Assembly (NCBI GenBank): GCA_030407005.1
Contig: JAUDYN010000004.1
Span: 2,852,001-2,916,000, forward strand
Direction: 5' to 3'
DNA: 64,000 nt
DNA from: Desarmillaria ectypa
Taxonomy: Eukaryota; Basidiomycota; Agaricomycetes; Agaricales; Physalacriaceae
Each line of letters begins with the position of its first letter. Within the stretch, counting starts at the first letter, position 1. This document shows positions 11,877 through 24,326 of the stretch, one piece after another. The notes beneath the pieces are model-generated. The model was not told the origin of the DNA, did not search any database, and worked only from the letters and a program-made list of their open reading frames with translations. Position numbers and translations under genes: made by a program.

Positions 11877-12637
11877 ATGTTCACTCCCTACATTGCTAGC
11901 TCTCTCAGAGACGCGACTATAGTCGCTGGCTTTACCAGCGGCCAGGCCATTTCCTTACTCCCCCTGCGACCTATCAGGACGCCGACCTTCTACAGCATGA
12001 CCCAAGCTTGCAACTCATCGCTGCACGCTCTTTCTTTGCATATAGGGCTGTCCATTTCCCAGGAATTCTTCCTAAAGCTTCTACGCTCGACTTATGTGCA
12101 AGTCAAGTATAACTGCCCCGACCTACTCGAGGTAAACTGCTCGATTGCCACAGGAGAATGGGACAAGTCCCCGAGATACAACAAGAATTCATTCGCTTTG
12201 CCTCGGTTGGTGTTCTACCCAACATCCCCTCCTTTATTTTATCGTTTCCCGCCGACATCATAGGCGACTCGGTTTTGACGTCCCTCCTTGCCTTCTTCAA
12301 CGTCCGCGAACTGGTTGTGGCACCCCCTACCACGGGCTCCATCAGTTTACAACGCCGTGCCACCGTATATGCGGACCTGATTCGTTATATATACTCTTTC
12401 ACATCGCTCAGTAAGTTTGGACTCCCACTTGAGCTCATGTCGGACCTGTACGGTCTCCTTCGAGAGATAGCGAAACTGCCACATTGCACCGAGGTTGAAT
12501 TTGGCTTCGGTGAACAGTTCCTTGCTTCAACGAGTCTAGAGAGTCACAGGGTTATTGCAATGGCGTTGGTCTTTGGGTCGGGAGTCTTCAAGAGCACTCT
12601 GAGCGGTATCCCTCTTGACATTTCTGAGTTGGCGTAG
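11877..12637 (+). other. Unassigned coding-like stretch, possibly broken gene
   Basis: Two overlapping plus-strand frames look protein-like. The first (from 11877) reads TIVAGFTSGQAISLLPLRP and LLEVNCSIATGE; the second (from about 12158) reads through NVRELVVAPP to an end at 12637. Hydrophobic Leu-rich spacing resembles the C-terminal part of fungal F-box/leucine-rich proteins, but no F-box is visible. Joining them needs either an intron I could not place or a frameshift near 12150. It may be a decayed gene or chance. Confidence 0.25.
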
Positions 12638-12989
12638 TTATTTGTACAACTACTTTCACCTTCGCATCCCCGTTCACATCGTATTCATTCCCTTCCAGCA
12701 TATTCCGGTACCATTGTATCGTTATCTCATCACACATACTGCTTTGTTTTTATATTTTGGGTCGTATCGATACATCATCCTGCCAGTTATAATGTGGCTA
12801 ACTGTGTCATTTCGCCATGTCCACACCCAATTCGAAGTCCATCCTAGGATAAGGCTAACAATGTGAAATAAGTAGTACAGAATGGCAGGTACGTGTGGTA
12901 GAAAATGTTATAGTACAAAAACCTCCACAACCTACAACAAGCAACTTGCTGGCGATGATAATGCCTCGACTAATAGCCGTCTGCCTGAC

Positions 12990-15900
12990 CTACGATCGCT
13001 CAGAGACGAGGAAATTGATCATGTCTTCCATGGTAAACACGTCAGACAGATATATTATCGTAATTTCTAGATCAAATCCTTCCCCAACACGTTTTCGTAG
13101 CTGAGCGAACATGATCGAGTCAACACCACGAGCGTTCAAAGTTTCAGAAAGGTCTTTTGGGTAGTACGCATTCAGTGATGCACGGAACAGGTACCTAAAT
13201 GGCTACTCACCAAGTTCTTCATCGGAGGAGATTTCCAGTACATCCCTAAGGCATGAAATGAGCCCTGTCCGGAGAGCTTCTCCCCTTAATGGTTGATGAA
13301 CTGGAACTTCTATGTGCTTTGAAGCGAGACTGGACTGTTCGACGAGGTAGTCAACCATCTGTTCCATCGTATATACGTCTGATAAATAGATCATGGGTAT
13401 GTCGAGGTCGAATTCTTCCCCAACCTGCTTCCGCAGCCGTGAAAACATAATTGAGTCGACGCCGTGAGCGTTGAGAGTCTCAGAAAGGTCTACGTTGATG
13501 GTTAATTTTCAAGATGAGCCCGACCATAGAATCAACTACGTACCAAACTCCTCTTCTGGTGTTAAATCGAGGATGACTCTAAGGCAAGCGATCAAGCCAG
13601 TCCGACAATCTGAAACCTTTGACAGTGATGTTACACCCACATTCTTTTGGACAGAGACGCCAGGCGGCAAAACTGCCTTCGTAGCCGTAGAACTCTGATT
13701 TCGTGACGGTATGAAGGTCGGATAGCGGTGGACACGACGGAACGGGTAGGTTGGAATGTCCGTCTTCTTCAGAGCACCATGACGCTGAGAGTAAAGCTCA
13801 TGAAAGTTGGGAGAAAGGTTGTGCTCTTGGAAGAGGTAGCTCAAAGCAACGAGCAGTGCCACCTCCTGATCCTTTCCAGCTTTTGCGGATAGAGCAACTG
13901 AAGGGGTATTGAGGAGGTTGTTTGCTTGAAGGAGGGTCCATACAACAGGTTGGGGTCCAACGTCAACGAAAACACCAATGGATCGGTCTTGGTCCATGAC
14001 TGCGGCCGCCGCCGCAAACTGAACAGGCTTTCGAGCATGGTTTACCTTGACAATGCAAGTGAGATTATGATGTGAATGTATCAAAATTCATCTCACCCAG
14101 TGATCCCAGACGAACCTCCTTCCCTTCGGAATAAGGTCGCCAGTCAAAGTCGAGTATAAAGGAATGTTCAAAGGGAAAAAATCCGAACGATGGCTATTGG
14201 ACCAGTCGAGTAAACCCGTGACAGCAGAATCAACGTGAGGGCTGTGGAAGCCTTGGTCAACCTTTAAGCGGGAAGCCTTCAAGCCCTGTACTTTGGCTGA
14301 GACAACCATGGCATCAATTTCGGCTGATGCGCCTGATACAACGACGCTCCGCGAATCGTTTTGAACCGCAACGTTCATCGACTCCCCAAATTTGAGCGTT
14401 TCTATAAGTCCTTCGACTTCTTCCTTGGACGCTGCTATTGCAGCCATTCCCGCAGAATTTTTTGACCTAGGACGAAGAAGACGAGCACGGGTGACCACAA
14501 GGTCCAACGCAGATTTGAAAGAAAGAGCGCCAGCCGCGACTAATGGTTTATGTTAGGAAACTGTATTGTCAATCGCGCGACAGAATACATTTACCTGAGG
14601 CAGTAATTTCTCCCAGACTGTGACCGAGGACTGCTTTTGGTTGAATGCCCAGACTCTGCAGCCATTGCAGAACAGAATATTGGTAGACAAAAATGCAAAT
14701 TTGGTCGACCTCGCTGTTTACTTCGGGTAATGCATCCGTGACTTCAAGCAGCAGCCTGCCAATCGGATAACCCGACCGCTCTTGGGCGGCCTGACCAAAC
14801 TTGGAGACGAGCGCTCGGAACCCCGAATATTGTTCAGCAAGTGCTGCTGCCATACCGGGGAAATAAGTGCCTTGTCCTGAGAACACGAACCCTGGCGAAC
14901 CGCGAGGCTTCTGTTGCGAAGTGGAAAGAGTCGTCAGTCGGCATTCAATTTGAGAAATAAGGTCTGCCATATTTTGGGCAACGCAAGAGAACCGATATTT
15001 GTAGTGCTCCCTCCCGACACAAGCGGTGTAACAGATGCTATGAAAGTCGCTTGTTTTTACGACCCGTAAGAATGCCAAATACTGCTCTAGGTACGCTTCC
15101 AGCGCAGGCACCGTTTTCCCACTGACGACGAAAATCATAGGGTGTTCTTGCGTATCATTTGACGAGGACCTTGGAACATCAGAAGGCGGACCCTCTAAGA
15201 TAGCACCGGCCAGTGTACCCGCAAAGCCGTATGACCTGCATCAACATGAAAATGAGGGTAAGACGTTAAAAAAAAGGACTAGAAAACTGACAGAACTGCA
15301 GCCCGATGGGGTTTTGCACCATCAATCTGAATAGGTTCGCGAGGAATCAGGAGAGGAACTACGGAGCAATCAAGGGATGGGTTTAGATTGTGTTCCGTTA
15401 AGTGATTGAGACCAGGAACCGTCTCTTTCTCAAAGGCGATCAAAGCTGTGAGGATACTGGCCAGCCCTGCAGTTGGTTCACTGTGCCCTATAACTGTCTT
15501 TGACGCGCTAATAATAAGAGGACCGGCCAGCCGAGGTCGGGTTGAGGTGTAGGCGTTATTGATACCCTGAATTTCTGAAAGATCTCCTAGAGATGTACCT
15601 GTATAAGAAATGAGAAGCGGGTTTACTGTCTTAAAAGACGACCCGACCTGTTCCATGAGCTTCAATGAAGCTGTGATCCACAAATTAGCAATTTAATTGA
15701 ATGTGAAATAAATATGACTGACTTAATTTGATCAGGATACAACCCAGCTTTTCGTAACAGCGACTGGTGCAAGTTTGTTTGTGCCTTTATGTTTGGTGCA
15801 ACCAGCCCTTGAGAACGGCCGTTATGGGACACATCTGTTGATTTTATTGCGGCCAGTATATTGTCATTGTCACGTATTGCTGCACTGCGTGTCTTGAGAA

Positions 15901-18900
15901 TGACACCCACTGCCCCCTCCGAAGGTACATATCTATTGCACTGTAAGAAGATCAGTTCTAATACCTAGGATTGATGCAATTACCCATCTGCATCGGTAGT
16001 GAATGTGGCGCATCTTCCATTTGGAGAAACCATGCCTTGTGCCGTCAGGAACCTATATGAGATTGGTAATGTTGTTGATGTTCAGTCTAGTATCCTACAA
16101 ACATAAATGATCCCGGCCAACAGTGTGTGTTGCTCGAACAAACAATAGCGGTATCGGCCCCTCCAGATTGCAAGAAGGTGATGGCTAGAAATGCATATAT
16201 CTTTGGTCACAACATTGAAATTGCCGGTGATGTGCTGTATGATCATACCTTGGTCCATACATACAATGCCTCCGCTGCATGCTGTATCAACGGTAACAGA
16301 TGGCCCATGAATATCAAGAAGACTATATGTGAAATGAGTACTGAATAATTTCACTAGAAAAAGATGCTCGCACTAGCTTATACGGCCACTTGCAGTACTC
16401 GGAGCGCGTCCCGTGCCGTAGAATCGTGTGTAGGCTAAAGTTTGATGAGGTCCAGTATCATGCCTGAGCCAAAGCAAAGACATACATACCATCGTAACTT
16501 TGCTCGGCATTCAATAGTGTCTCGAAGCCATCGTCTTTGGTGGCAACATAGACAGCGGTTCGTGTCCCCTTCAACTTGGATAGCGGAATATTTGCGTTCT
16601 CCAGGGCCTCAAACGACACTTCCAAGGCAAGACGTACCGTTGGGGATACGTACAACGCCTCTGTAGCCGTGAGGCCAAAGAATCTGTAGTCGTAATGTGC
16701 AACATCGATGAGGCCTGCTTTCGTAAAACATATATCTCGAGGATGAAAACTTGCGTGATCCCAGCGATCGGGTGGGATGTCACTGATGACAGAATCGTTC
16801 TTCGACAACAAGGCTTCCCAGAGAGACGCAGTATTGTTGAGCGAGCCGGGTAAACGGAATGCCTTGCCGACTATCACGATGTCATTATCGTTATGCTGAT
16901 ATGATTTGAAGACGGAGAAAGGGTTAGAAGGCAAGTCTGCAGGGTGACTTTGATGACCACGTTCAAGCGAAATCGCGTCCACAAGAGAATCAAGATCAAT
17001 ATGAATGTAGCATGCATTAGGTAGAAGGGTGAGACCATCGATACGTTTGTTTAAAGTGTTGACGATGCCAACAGCCATAAATGAGGTCATCCCGAGCTGG
17101 AAAAGGTCATGGAACGCACTCATCATCGTTTGACTACAAAATAAGACGTACCTCAGCGAAAGATAAGGCAGATAACAGCTCAGGATCATGGACTCCGAGA
17201 AGATTGCTCACAACCTGTCTCACGATGCGCTTCGTATCATCTAGAATACATAATTGCGTTTGTCAACGGGACTTATATGGCATGGGGAAAAAATTGACCT
17301 TCTTTAGTTTCATGGTCGACTTCCGCCTTGGTAGAAACGCCGACACCAAGGGAGGAACCAAACATATCTTCGATTTTCTTACGGAACACATCGCCTTTCC
17401 TCGTAACTGGTATTTTCTGAGGAGGTCGAATTATGAGAACACGAGACCAAGCTATGCGAAGTGCTGGAGGAAGGTCGCGATTGATTGGAGCCAGGGTATT
17501 CATAATCTCTGTGTCGACCTTGGACGAAGGCATATCAACTCCCGGTCTAATTTCAACAATGGCCCATACACCAGTTGCAGGCTCTCTTAGGAATCTGTCA
17601 CCGATGACGCATGCATTTGCGATACATGGGCTCGCACAAAGGGTTCTCTCAATGGGCCTGGGATCCAATGTTTCGCCGCTCGTCACCTATATCGACTATC
17701 AGCACTTCCAAGTACATGGAGCCGTTTTCACAGACCTGAATAAAATCTGTTTGTCTTCCAAGCCACTTGAAACGTCCATCTGGCGTGCGCTGATATTTGT
17801 CTCCCGTTTTGAACGTTACCCAGCCATCCGAGTCCACAGAAAACGACGAATCATGATACTTGATGTATCCGTGTGGGATGAGCTTGCTCTTCACGACTAG
17901 TTCCCCTTCTGTATATTGTTTCAACTCGCTGCGATAAAAACCTAAACAACAAAACACTCACCGGAGGCTGCTTCCTCGTTGTCGGGACCGACCAGCGACA
18001 TTATGCCATCAGAAATGAAGGTATCTTGTATAGAATAGCCATTGGAACAGGCGTCTTGCGCGCGTGCTGCAAACAGCGTACCAGCTGTCTCCGTCATCCC
18101 AATGCCGACCATGACTGATATGTCATTTTCGACAGCCCAACGCGTGACATCTGCCTCTAGCGCAGCGCCTCCGCACTCGAGCATCATGAGACTCTGCAGC
18201 GCACTGACAAGGCGATTTTTCTCCTCAGCTCTCAAGCACATTTGATGCTTGACATCTGGACCGGAGGTTGTCTCGCACATAGCTTTCAGTTCGCTCAAAA
18301 TGAACGGTACGCAAGCAAATGCCGCGATTCGCCGTTTGAGAAGTGAATCTATGATATTCATGGTGGGGCCTTGCAATCCATTCACTGCCAGCTGTGTAGG
18401 ATATGTGGATGGAACAGATGCAAAGACGTAGCAACCGGCGTTCAGGAGCGTTGCTGTGCCAATATCCTGCATGTAGGCAAAGATATGTGACCAAGGTGCC
18501 CACCCTAGAACACGTATTCCATCCATTTTTCCTTCCGGATGTATGCGCCGCCACCATGCCAACTTGGAACGACAGTTACTGAGGATAAGTGTATGAGTCA
18601 AAGGTACACATTTCAAGTTGGTAGTAGAGGATGCAGAAGACGTAAAGAGATAGAGGCATGCACGATCAACGTCAGGAAGTGGGCACCAAGATAGCGAGGC
18701 TTTCTGAGTAGATGAGACGTATTTCTGCCGAAGTGCAGTCATGGTCGACGCATTCACATTGAAGGGAAGAACATGTATGCCAATCGCTAGCATGCGAGCG
18801 AAGGAGTCAACAAATGCTAATAAATCAGGTGAACAACCTTACCAGAGGCAACACGCTGATTGGAAAAATCGGTCTCAGGGATCACCAGACAGGTGGGAGC

Positions 18901-19215
18901 AACGATGTATAGCATGCCCTTCAAAAGCTCAGCAGGAACATGGACGTCGATAGGGATGAATATCCCTCCAAGCTTCCATACTGCCAGCATGAGAGCAAAT
19001 ACGTGGGGATGGTTCTCGCTGATGACCGCAACTTTGGGAAAACAACCCAAGACAGCTTTGAGATCCTGCGCCAGGGCCGACGAGATAATGTCCAAATCTG
19101 AGTATGTCCAGGTATCCTGGCCGCATTCCAAGACATTGCGTTTGGACGTCTTAGAATCATGCGCAATGCCGAGAAAGACATCGAGCAGAGATGAGTGATG
19201 CCTGTCGATCTCCAT
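12990..19215 (-). CDS. Adenylation-T-KS-AT-T-T hybrid polyketide synthase
   Basis: Rebuilt as 18 exons, exactly 1770 codons (1769 residues), with all 17 introns phase-consistent. Order: adenylate-forming domain (residues about 1-590, with GIGMTETAGTLF and TGDKYQRTPDGR), carrier domain (Ser621 in LGMTSFMAV), ketosynthase (about 689-1110; Cys854 in DTACSGG, His989 in EAHGTGT, His1030 in KTVIGHSEP), acyltransferase (Ser1300 in GHSLGE; GFHSPHVD), then two carrier domains (Ser1635 and Ser1728, both GVDSIMF). No ketoreductase, dehydratase, enoylreductase, methyltransferase, product-template or thioesterase region is seen. A carboxylic acid starter would be adenylated, passed to the first carrier and extended by the KS; release is unassigned. 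The adenylation P-loop reads FTSSASSTTNLKC instead of TSGSTGxPK. The gene is divergent from the P450. Confidence 0.93.
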
Positions 19216-19959
19216 GATTACTGGGTCTTGTATCAGCAAAGCCGGTACTTATTCATAACTTCGTGTCGTTGTATTCTCATGCCGAGTAGGGAAGTCCCAA
19301 TTATATGCTGTTCCGGTGTCTGACAGCAAGAATGCTTGCATTGAAATCATGATCCTGAAGAAGAGAAGCTAGGAAAAAATTAGCCCCGATGTCATTCTGG
19401 CGACTGCTGCAGACTGACACGCTCACCCAAGATCACGTCCGCTGAACTGATCAGGAATACTTGACAAGATCAGAAGACTGAGCGAACTGGTTATACACGG
19501 CTGAATCGTCTTGAACTCAACCCTGTATAAATTGGATGACTACTAGTCTACAGGCCAGGAAATCTGACTCTAGTATACTTTTCTTTCAGATCAGCTTTAA
19601 AAAATTGCAATAGTGTTGTCCAAGGCGGCGACATTGAAATTCTTGGGCGAAGACAGTATGGTCAAGGCCAAAGATTTGGCATTGCCATTTTGGGACGTCT
19701 TTCTGTGTCAGGATCGTTGTCCCTCCGCTTCTTCTCAATCATTGCGGGTTCGAAAGTTCAAATTCGTTCTCCTTCTAGTGGTTTGCTTCTCTGTCATGTC
19801 ACGACTTTACCGTTCGTTCTTTAGGGGGACATCTATCATGAGTTATACAGATTTTCTCCCGCACGGGACTGCGTTGGGCAATAACAGTGACATTCTTCCT
19901 AGTAGAATTGTCGCCGACGAGAAATAAAAAGAAAGATCCTTTAGCTTGTTATCAAAACC
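19216..19959. other. Divergent promoter region between the PKS and P450
   Basis: A 744-bp spacer separates the two start codons, so the PKS and P450 can share control elements. TATAAAT occurs near 19526-19533 in plus orientation. A 104-codon plus-strand frame (19613-19927) has one hydrophobic stretch (FKFVLLLVVCFSVM) but starts with TTG and matches nothing I know; I treat it as non-coding leader or chance. Confidence 0.5.
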
Positions 19960-21862
19960 ATGACGTATTTCACCTGTATTGGATTTCTCAGCGCCTTATC
20001 CCTCATCGGAAAAGCACTCTTAGTTCTTGTCGCTCTCCATGTCTATATCTACTGGTTGGATTGGTATAACCTGCGAAGATATCCGGGTCCATTTCTTGCT
20101 AAATTCTCCTATCTTTGGCTTGTGTGGACCGGGTGGACTCTTCGCCGTTCACAGATACTGCATGAGATGCATAGAAAGTATGGTGAGTTCTTCACGTATA
20201 CTAGCTATTACAGAACGATGCCTCAATTGAGTCGCTTTTTTCCTACAGGCCCAGTAGTTCGCATCTCGCCCGCCGAACTTTCCTTCAGCAGCTCCGGAGC
20301 CTTCTCTTCTATCTACTCCCGAGGCTCTGGTGTCACAAAATCTAGCTTTTACGATGCATTTGCTACCATCGGACTTCCATCTATATTCGCAACTCGCCAG
20401 AAAACCGAACACGGCCAAAAGCGAAAGATGATGTATCATTCCTTTACTCCGAAGACTGTCGCCGAGTTTTCTCCTCGGATAACACGTGCAGTCAACGCTC
20501 TTCTTAAGGAGTGGGATATTCGATTTGCCGACCCATCCAACAGCAAGGATGACCAATGCGTCTGGTTCAATTGTCTTCCGTGTAAGCTTTTAATTTTTTT
20601 TTGTTATGACTTCTTTGTTGATCCCGTGAAAATGTCAGGGTGCGCCTTTTTGTCCTTCGATTCCATTAGTGACTTTATTTTTGGGGAGTCTTTTGGTATG
20701 GTTGCAGCTGCCCAAGACACCATCACGATTCCAAAGGATTCACGTCTCACTCTTGACTATGAGATACCAAATGAGACTATGGAAATATCTCTCATGAATA
20801 TCGCAGGTAGCCGGGAGACATACAATTACTTCGTTGGAATACTTCCGACTTGGTGGAAGCCATTGGGTCATGCTATCCTTCGAGGACCGGTAAAAAATGG
20901 GTTACTGGTCGCCAAAACCGTTGCATATTTGTTGTCACAGCGTTTATTCCTTGGGACCCAAGGTGATACTATGGATCTAGTTGGCAGATTCCTTCAGCGA
21001 CAGGAACTCCAGGTACAGGCGCTAGAATGCTACTAAATCAAACCACTTATCTACTCTGCTAGATATCTGAACAAGAACCATTGATTGCGGAAGTGCTGAC
21101 AATGCTTATTGCAGGCTCCGACACGACAAGAAAGTACGTTTTATAAGCCTAATGCTCGGAGTTTCGGCTTATTCGTTCAAGCTCACTCGCCGCTGCCATC
21201 TATTATATTTCAATGTCACTTGAAGTCCAGGCGAAGCTTCATGCTGAGCTTGATGCGCACATACCTAGGAATCACCCCGTCTCCCTTGAGGATGTCCAGC
21301 AACTGTCATACCTCGATGCATGTATTAACGAGACTCTTCGCATGTATTCTGCCGTACCCGGTAGTCTTCCACGAGTAGTGCCCGAGGGTGGTATGTCAAT
21401 TGCCGGCAACGACATTGTTGCTGGCACCACTGTTGGTGTTCATATTTACAGCCTTCACCACGACCCTACAATTTGGGGGGAAAATGCTGACATCTTCAAC
21501 CCCAGCCGTTGGCTTGACATAGACAGCGAGGTGGTGAAAAGAGCATTCAAACCTTTTTCTGATGGACCAGCGTGAGCTTCTTATTTCTGTTCGGTAGACC
21601 TTCGGCATTCTCATCGATTTTTTACTTGATTTAGAGCATGCATAGGAATGACATTGGCAATAGTTCAGCTTCGCATCTTTCTTGCTTCCATATTTAAGCG
21701 GTTCGAGGTTATATTCGAGGATCCCGATAGTGCTGTAGGTCCCTCTTTCTTCTCTGTGACCAAACTGCGACTTATTATACCATACAGCTTGCGGTCGACG
21801 ATTGGTTTGTAAGAAGAATAAAGCATTGCAGAATCAGGATACATCATAGAAATACTACATGA
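19960..21862 (+). CDS. Cytochrome P450 monooxygenase
   Basis: Seven exons (19960-20182, 20249-20581, 20639-21012, 21063-21133, 21182-21571, 21635-21734, 21788-21862), 521 residues, a typical fungal microsomal P450 length. An N-terminal membrane anchor (IGKALLVLVALHVYIYWL) is followed by the proline hinge YPGPFLAK, I-helix AGSDTT, ExxR (E384-T-L-R387) and the haem loop FSDGPAACIG with Cys466. The conserved basic residue before the cysteine is Ala here (GPAAC rather than GPRxC). The haem Cys codon is just downstream of an intron. The gene shares a promoter region with the PKS, and I infer that it oxidises the PKS product; family-level assignment and substrate are unknown. Confidence 0.9.
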
Positions 21863-21985
21863 TGGCTTCCAGAGCTCTTAACCAATGTGCAGATGTGATA
21901 CTGCCGTTATAACAGTGAGGAGACAATCTGACTTCGCAATTCTTTGTACTGAGGGAGACCGTCTATATTCTACTTCGTGCCTATC

Positions 21986-23275
21986 TCAGTCTGAGTGAGG
22001 AGTCGGAGTCTTCTCCTCTACGACGCTGTTTGCAAGCGTACCGATTCCACTGCCCATCCAAGTCAACATTTGATCCCCATCTTTGAGGTAGAGAGGCAGG
22101 TTTCGGACGAAGCCAACGCCACTGAGAGTACCAGTCATAATAATGGAGCCCGGCTGTAACGTCGTGCCTTGAGACAGATAAGCGATCGTCTTTTAACGTT
22201 TAAAAGCTGATCGTTATTGAATATTATTCGTGGCTCGTCAAACAAGTAATTAGAGTACATGCTTACGCAGTAGTTCCGTCTTATACAGTGATACCGTTCA
22301 ACGTAAACTTAATGGCCACAGTTTGAGGATTGGGAATAGACGATGCAGCAACTAAACATGGACCGAAGGGATTTGTATTGTCTGTGAAGGTTCAAAAATG
22401 TACTAGTTGGCACGTATTCAGAGCGGCTGATCCCAAGACTTACCAAAGCCTTTGGAGAAACACCACTGAGAGATCGCAGATTGATGCTGTCGAAAAGACA
22501 CCTGGAAAACAATTGTAAGAAACTTGACGGGTGAAACGCAAAAAGACTCTACATCATTACCGTCGGTGTATCCGAGAACATAGTCTAAAGCTTCGGCTTC
22601 AGTGACATTCTTAGCTGCTTTGCCTATGACGACAGTAAATTCAGCCTCATAGTCGGACTGGTGTATTGCAGGAGACTGTGCAACCACAGGAATGATCACA
22701 GGCGCAAGAGGCCCGATAAACGATGTGACTGGCTTATAGAAAAGGTTAGGAAACCTAATATGATAAACATCCAGTGGGAGACAGGAGACGAAGAGGTACC
22801 CACTTGGGCACTTCTACTTTCCCTTCACTCTAAGGAAGTCAAATTCAGGGTGCAAAAAATAACTGAAGGGTTTCAGATTTACTGCATGCGCCGGATGGTT
22901 AAGACCCAAGCATCGGATGACCTTGACATCTTCGCCAGACAACGGAGCCAATAGCTGCTTGACGGTAAGGATCTTGCTGGTCATTTGAGCGAATGGATCA
23001 AAAGCAGAACCAAGTATTTCATAAGCTTCGATTGCCTTCCCTGGTACGCTGCTAGACCAACTTGAAGTCGTCAGTAACCTGATAATATACTGGGCGTACT
23101 TCTAACTTACCATCCAAAGTAGAATCTGCGGGTTGTCCAATATGTACATGAGAAGTCTCGGCGGCAATAAAGCGAATAAGCCTGAACCACTGCTGCATGA
23201 AGGAAATAAAACAGTCAATCATATGAATTCAAGTCAAAGTCAAAGGCACAGCCACACAGTGATTATAGGCGCCAT
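21986..23275 (-). pseudogene. Fumarylacetoacetate-hydrolase-family gene, inactivated
   Basis: From the ATG at 23275 the minus strand encodes an FAH-type protein: FIAAETSHVHIGQPAD, VKQLLAPLSGEDVKVIRC, GLNHPAH, PVIIPVVAQSPAI with SDYEAEFTVVIGKAAKN, GYTDGNDVSFRQ, ISQWCFSKGF, and at the end IIMTGTLSGVGFVR to the stop at 21986-21988. Two lesions break the 3' third. After NGITV comes an in-frame TAA (22281-22283) exactly where the family has Gln before DGTTA, a CAA to TAA change. About 95 bp further, one A is missing, so that VKKTIAYLSQG is reached only after a frame change. The intron between these points also lacks a clear acceptor, and the TLD/PGKAIEAY junction needs a poor donor. Such enzymes hydrolyse or decarboxylate acylpyruvate-like compounds; this copy would give a protein lacking its C-terminal active-site region. 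Confidence 0.78.
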
Positions 23276-24326
23276 CGTGTAAGCAGTGCAGGGAAGAATA
23301 CGACAATTGTCAATGACACGTCCTTGCGGTTTGGTATCCTGGGATATCGGAGGCGATGGCTATATAAGGATGCCACATGCCCTGTTTCTGGTGCATATTC
23401 CCTTGGGTAGATTATGGGTTTAGTTTTCTAATTGAATGAGGGATACAACGGCTCTTTTGGAGCCTACGAAACATGATTTAAAATTAGCAATATTATCGGC
23501 GGGGCCAGGTTTGATCCTGAAATTGTGCTTGGCATTTCGCATGGAGAAAGTGGGAAAGTCAGTACGACTTCGTGAAGATCGTTTTCTTGGAGAATATCTG
23601 TACTGTGTATCCTTTTCTCTATCATTGACCATCGTTCGTTCTTACTTACCATATATATATCACCTCCTGCCCTTACCGATCACTATATAAGCCTCGCCGT
23701 AGTTACCCATATACCTTACCGTGTTTGCTAGTACATTACTCACGTTCGTTACCTTCCGGGTCCTTACTTATATCCTTTGTTACGTTTAGAAGGTGCAGTA
23801 TGACCAAAGATAACTCAGCAGGCGCTGGAGCCAATCTAAAATAATTAAAATTGGTTATGTCTCTGCAATTCGGTCCCAGTCAGACGGAACACATGGTCTT
23901 CCACTTCTCGCTGCGTGAAATCTCCGCGTCAGCGCTGTTCCAATTCTAACGGGAGAAGCGATGTAATTTGATTTTGGGAAAAGAGCTTCGATGTCATGAA
24001 CAACCATCGTATCTTTGCAGACTCGCAAGCTAAGCCTTACTCTTAAGAGGAAATTGCCAGAATCTTCCGACTTTGACTGCTTCAAAAAATATGACAAATG
24101 GTGTAGGACTGTGTGCAACGTACTTCCATACTCGCACCTTGACGGTCAACAAATTTGTTCCGATCCTCTCGTTCATGGTTCGAACACTTGCACCGATGGT
24201 AAACTCTCCGTATGATGACCATCGAAGTTTGAATTACGTGTCCCATGGCTTGAGCAAGGTGGATATGATGAAGACGTATCGCAGTTGAAATGTCTTCGCA
24301 CATAGCCGGTATTAACCATAATTAAT
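23276..24326. other. Intergenic region of about 1 kb inside the cluster
   Basis: Lies between the FAH pseudogene and the FAD monooxygenase. A minus-strand open stretch of some 65 codons (roughly 24230 to 24020) reads protein-like (GEFTIGASVRTMNERIG, then VKVRVWKYVAHSPTP) but has no start, no recognisable family and no spliced partner. It may be a gene remnant. TATATATA-like sequence occurs near 23650. Confidence 0.35.

Noticed and set aside
15592..15670. Apparent loss of the KS catalytic His (frame reads SYTGTSLGD instead of HGTGTSLGD)
   Set aside because: An intron (15599-15647) ends just before GT-ACA-TCT; splicing it out restores EAHGTGTSLGD with His989.
19613..19927. 104-codon plus-strand frame in the PKS/P450 spacer
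   Set aside because: Begins with TTG, has only one hydrophobic stretch and no family; retained only as a note on the spacer.
21561..21640. P450 haem loop seeming to end at FSDGPA before a stop region
   Set aside because: An intron at 21572-21634 splits the loop; splicing gives FSDGPAACIG with Cys466.
24165..24185. GGTTCGAA, resembling a tRNA B box
   Set aside because: No A box at the right distance upstream and no cloverleaf could be folded around it.
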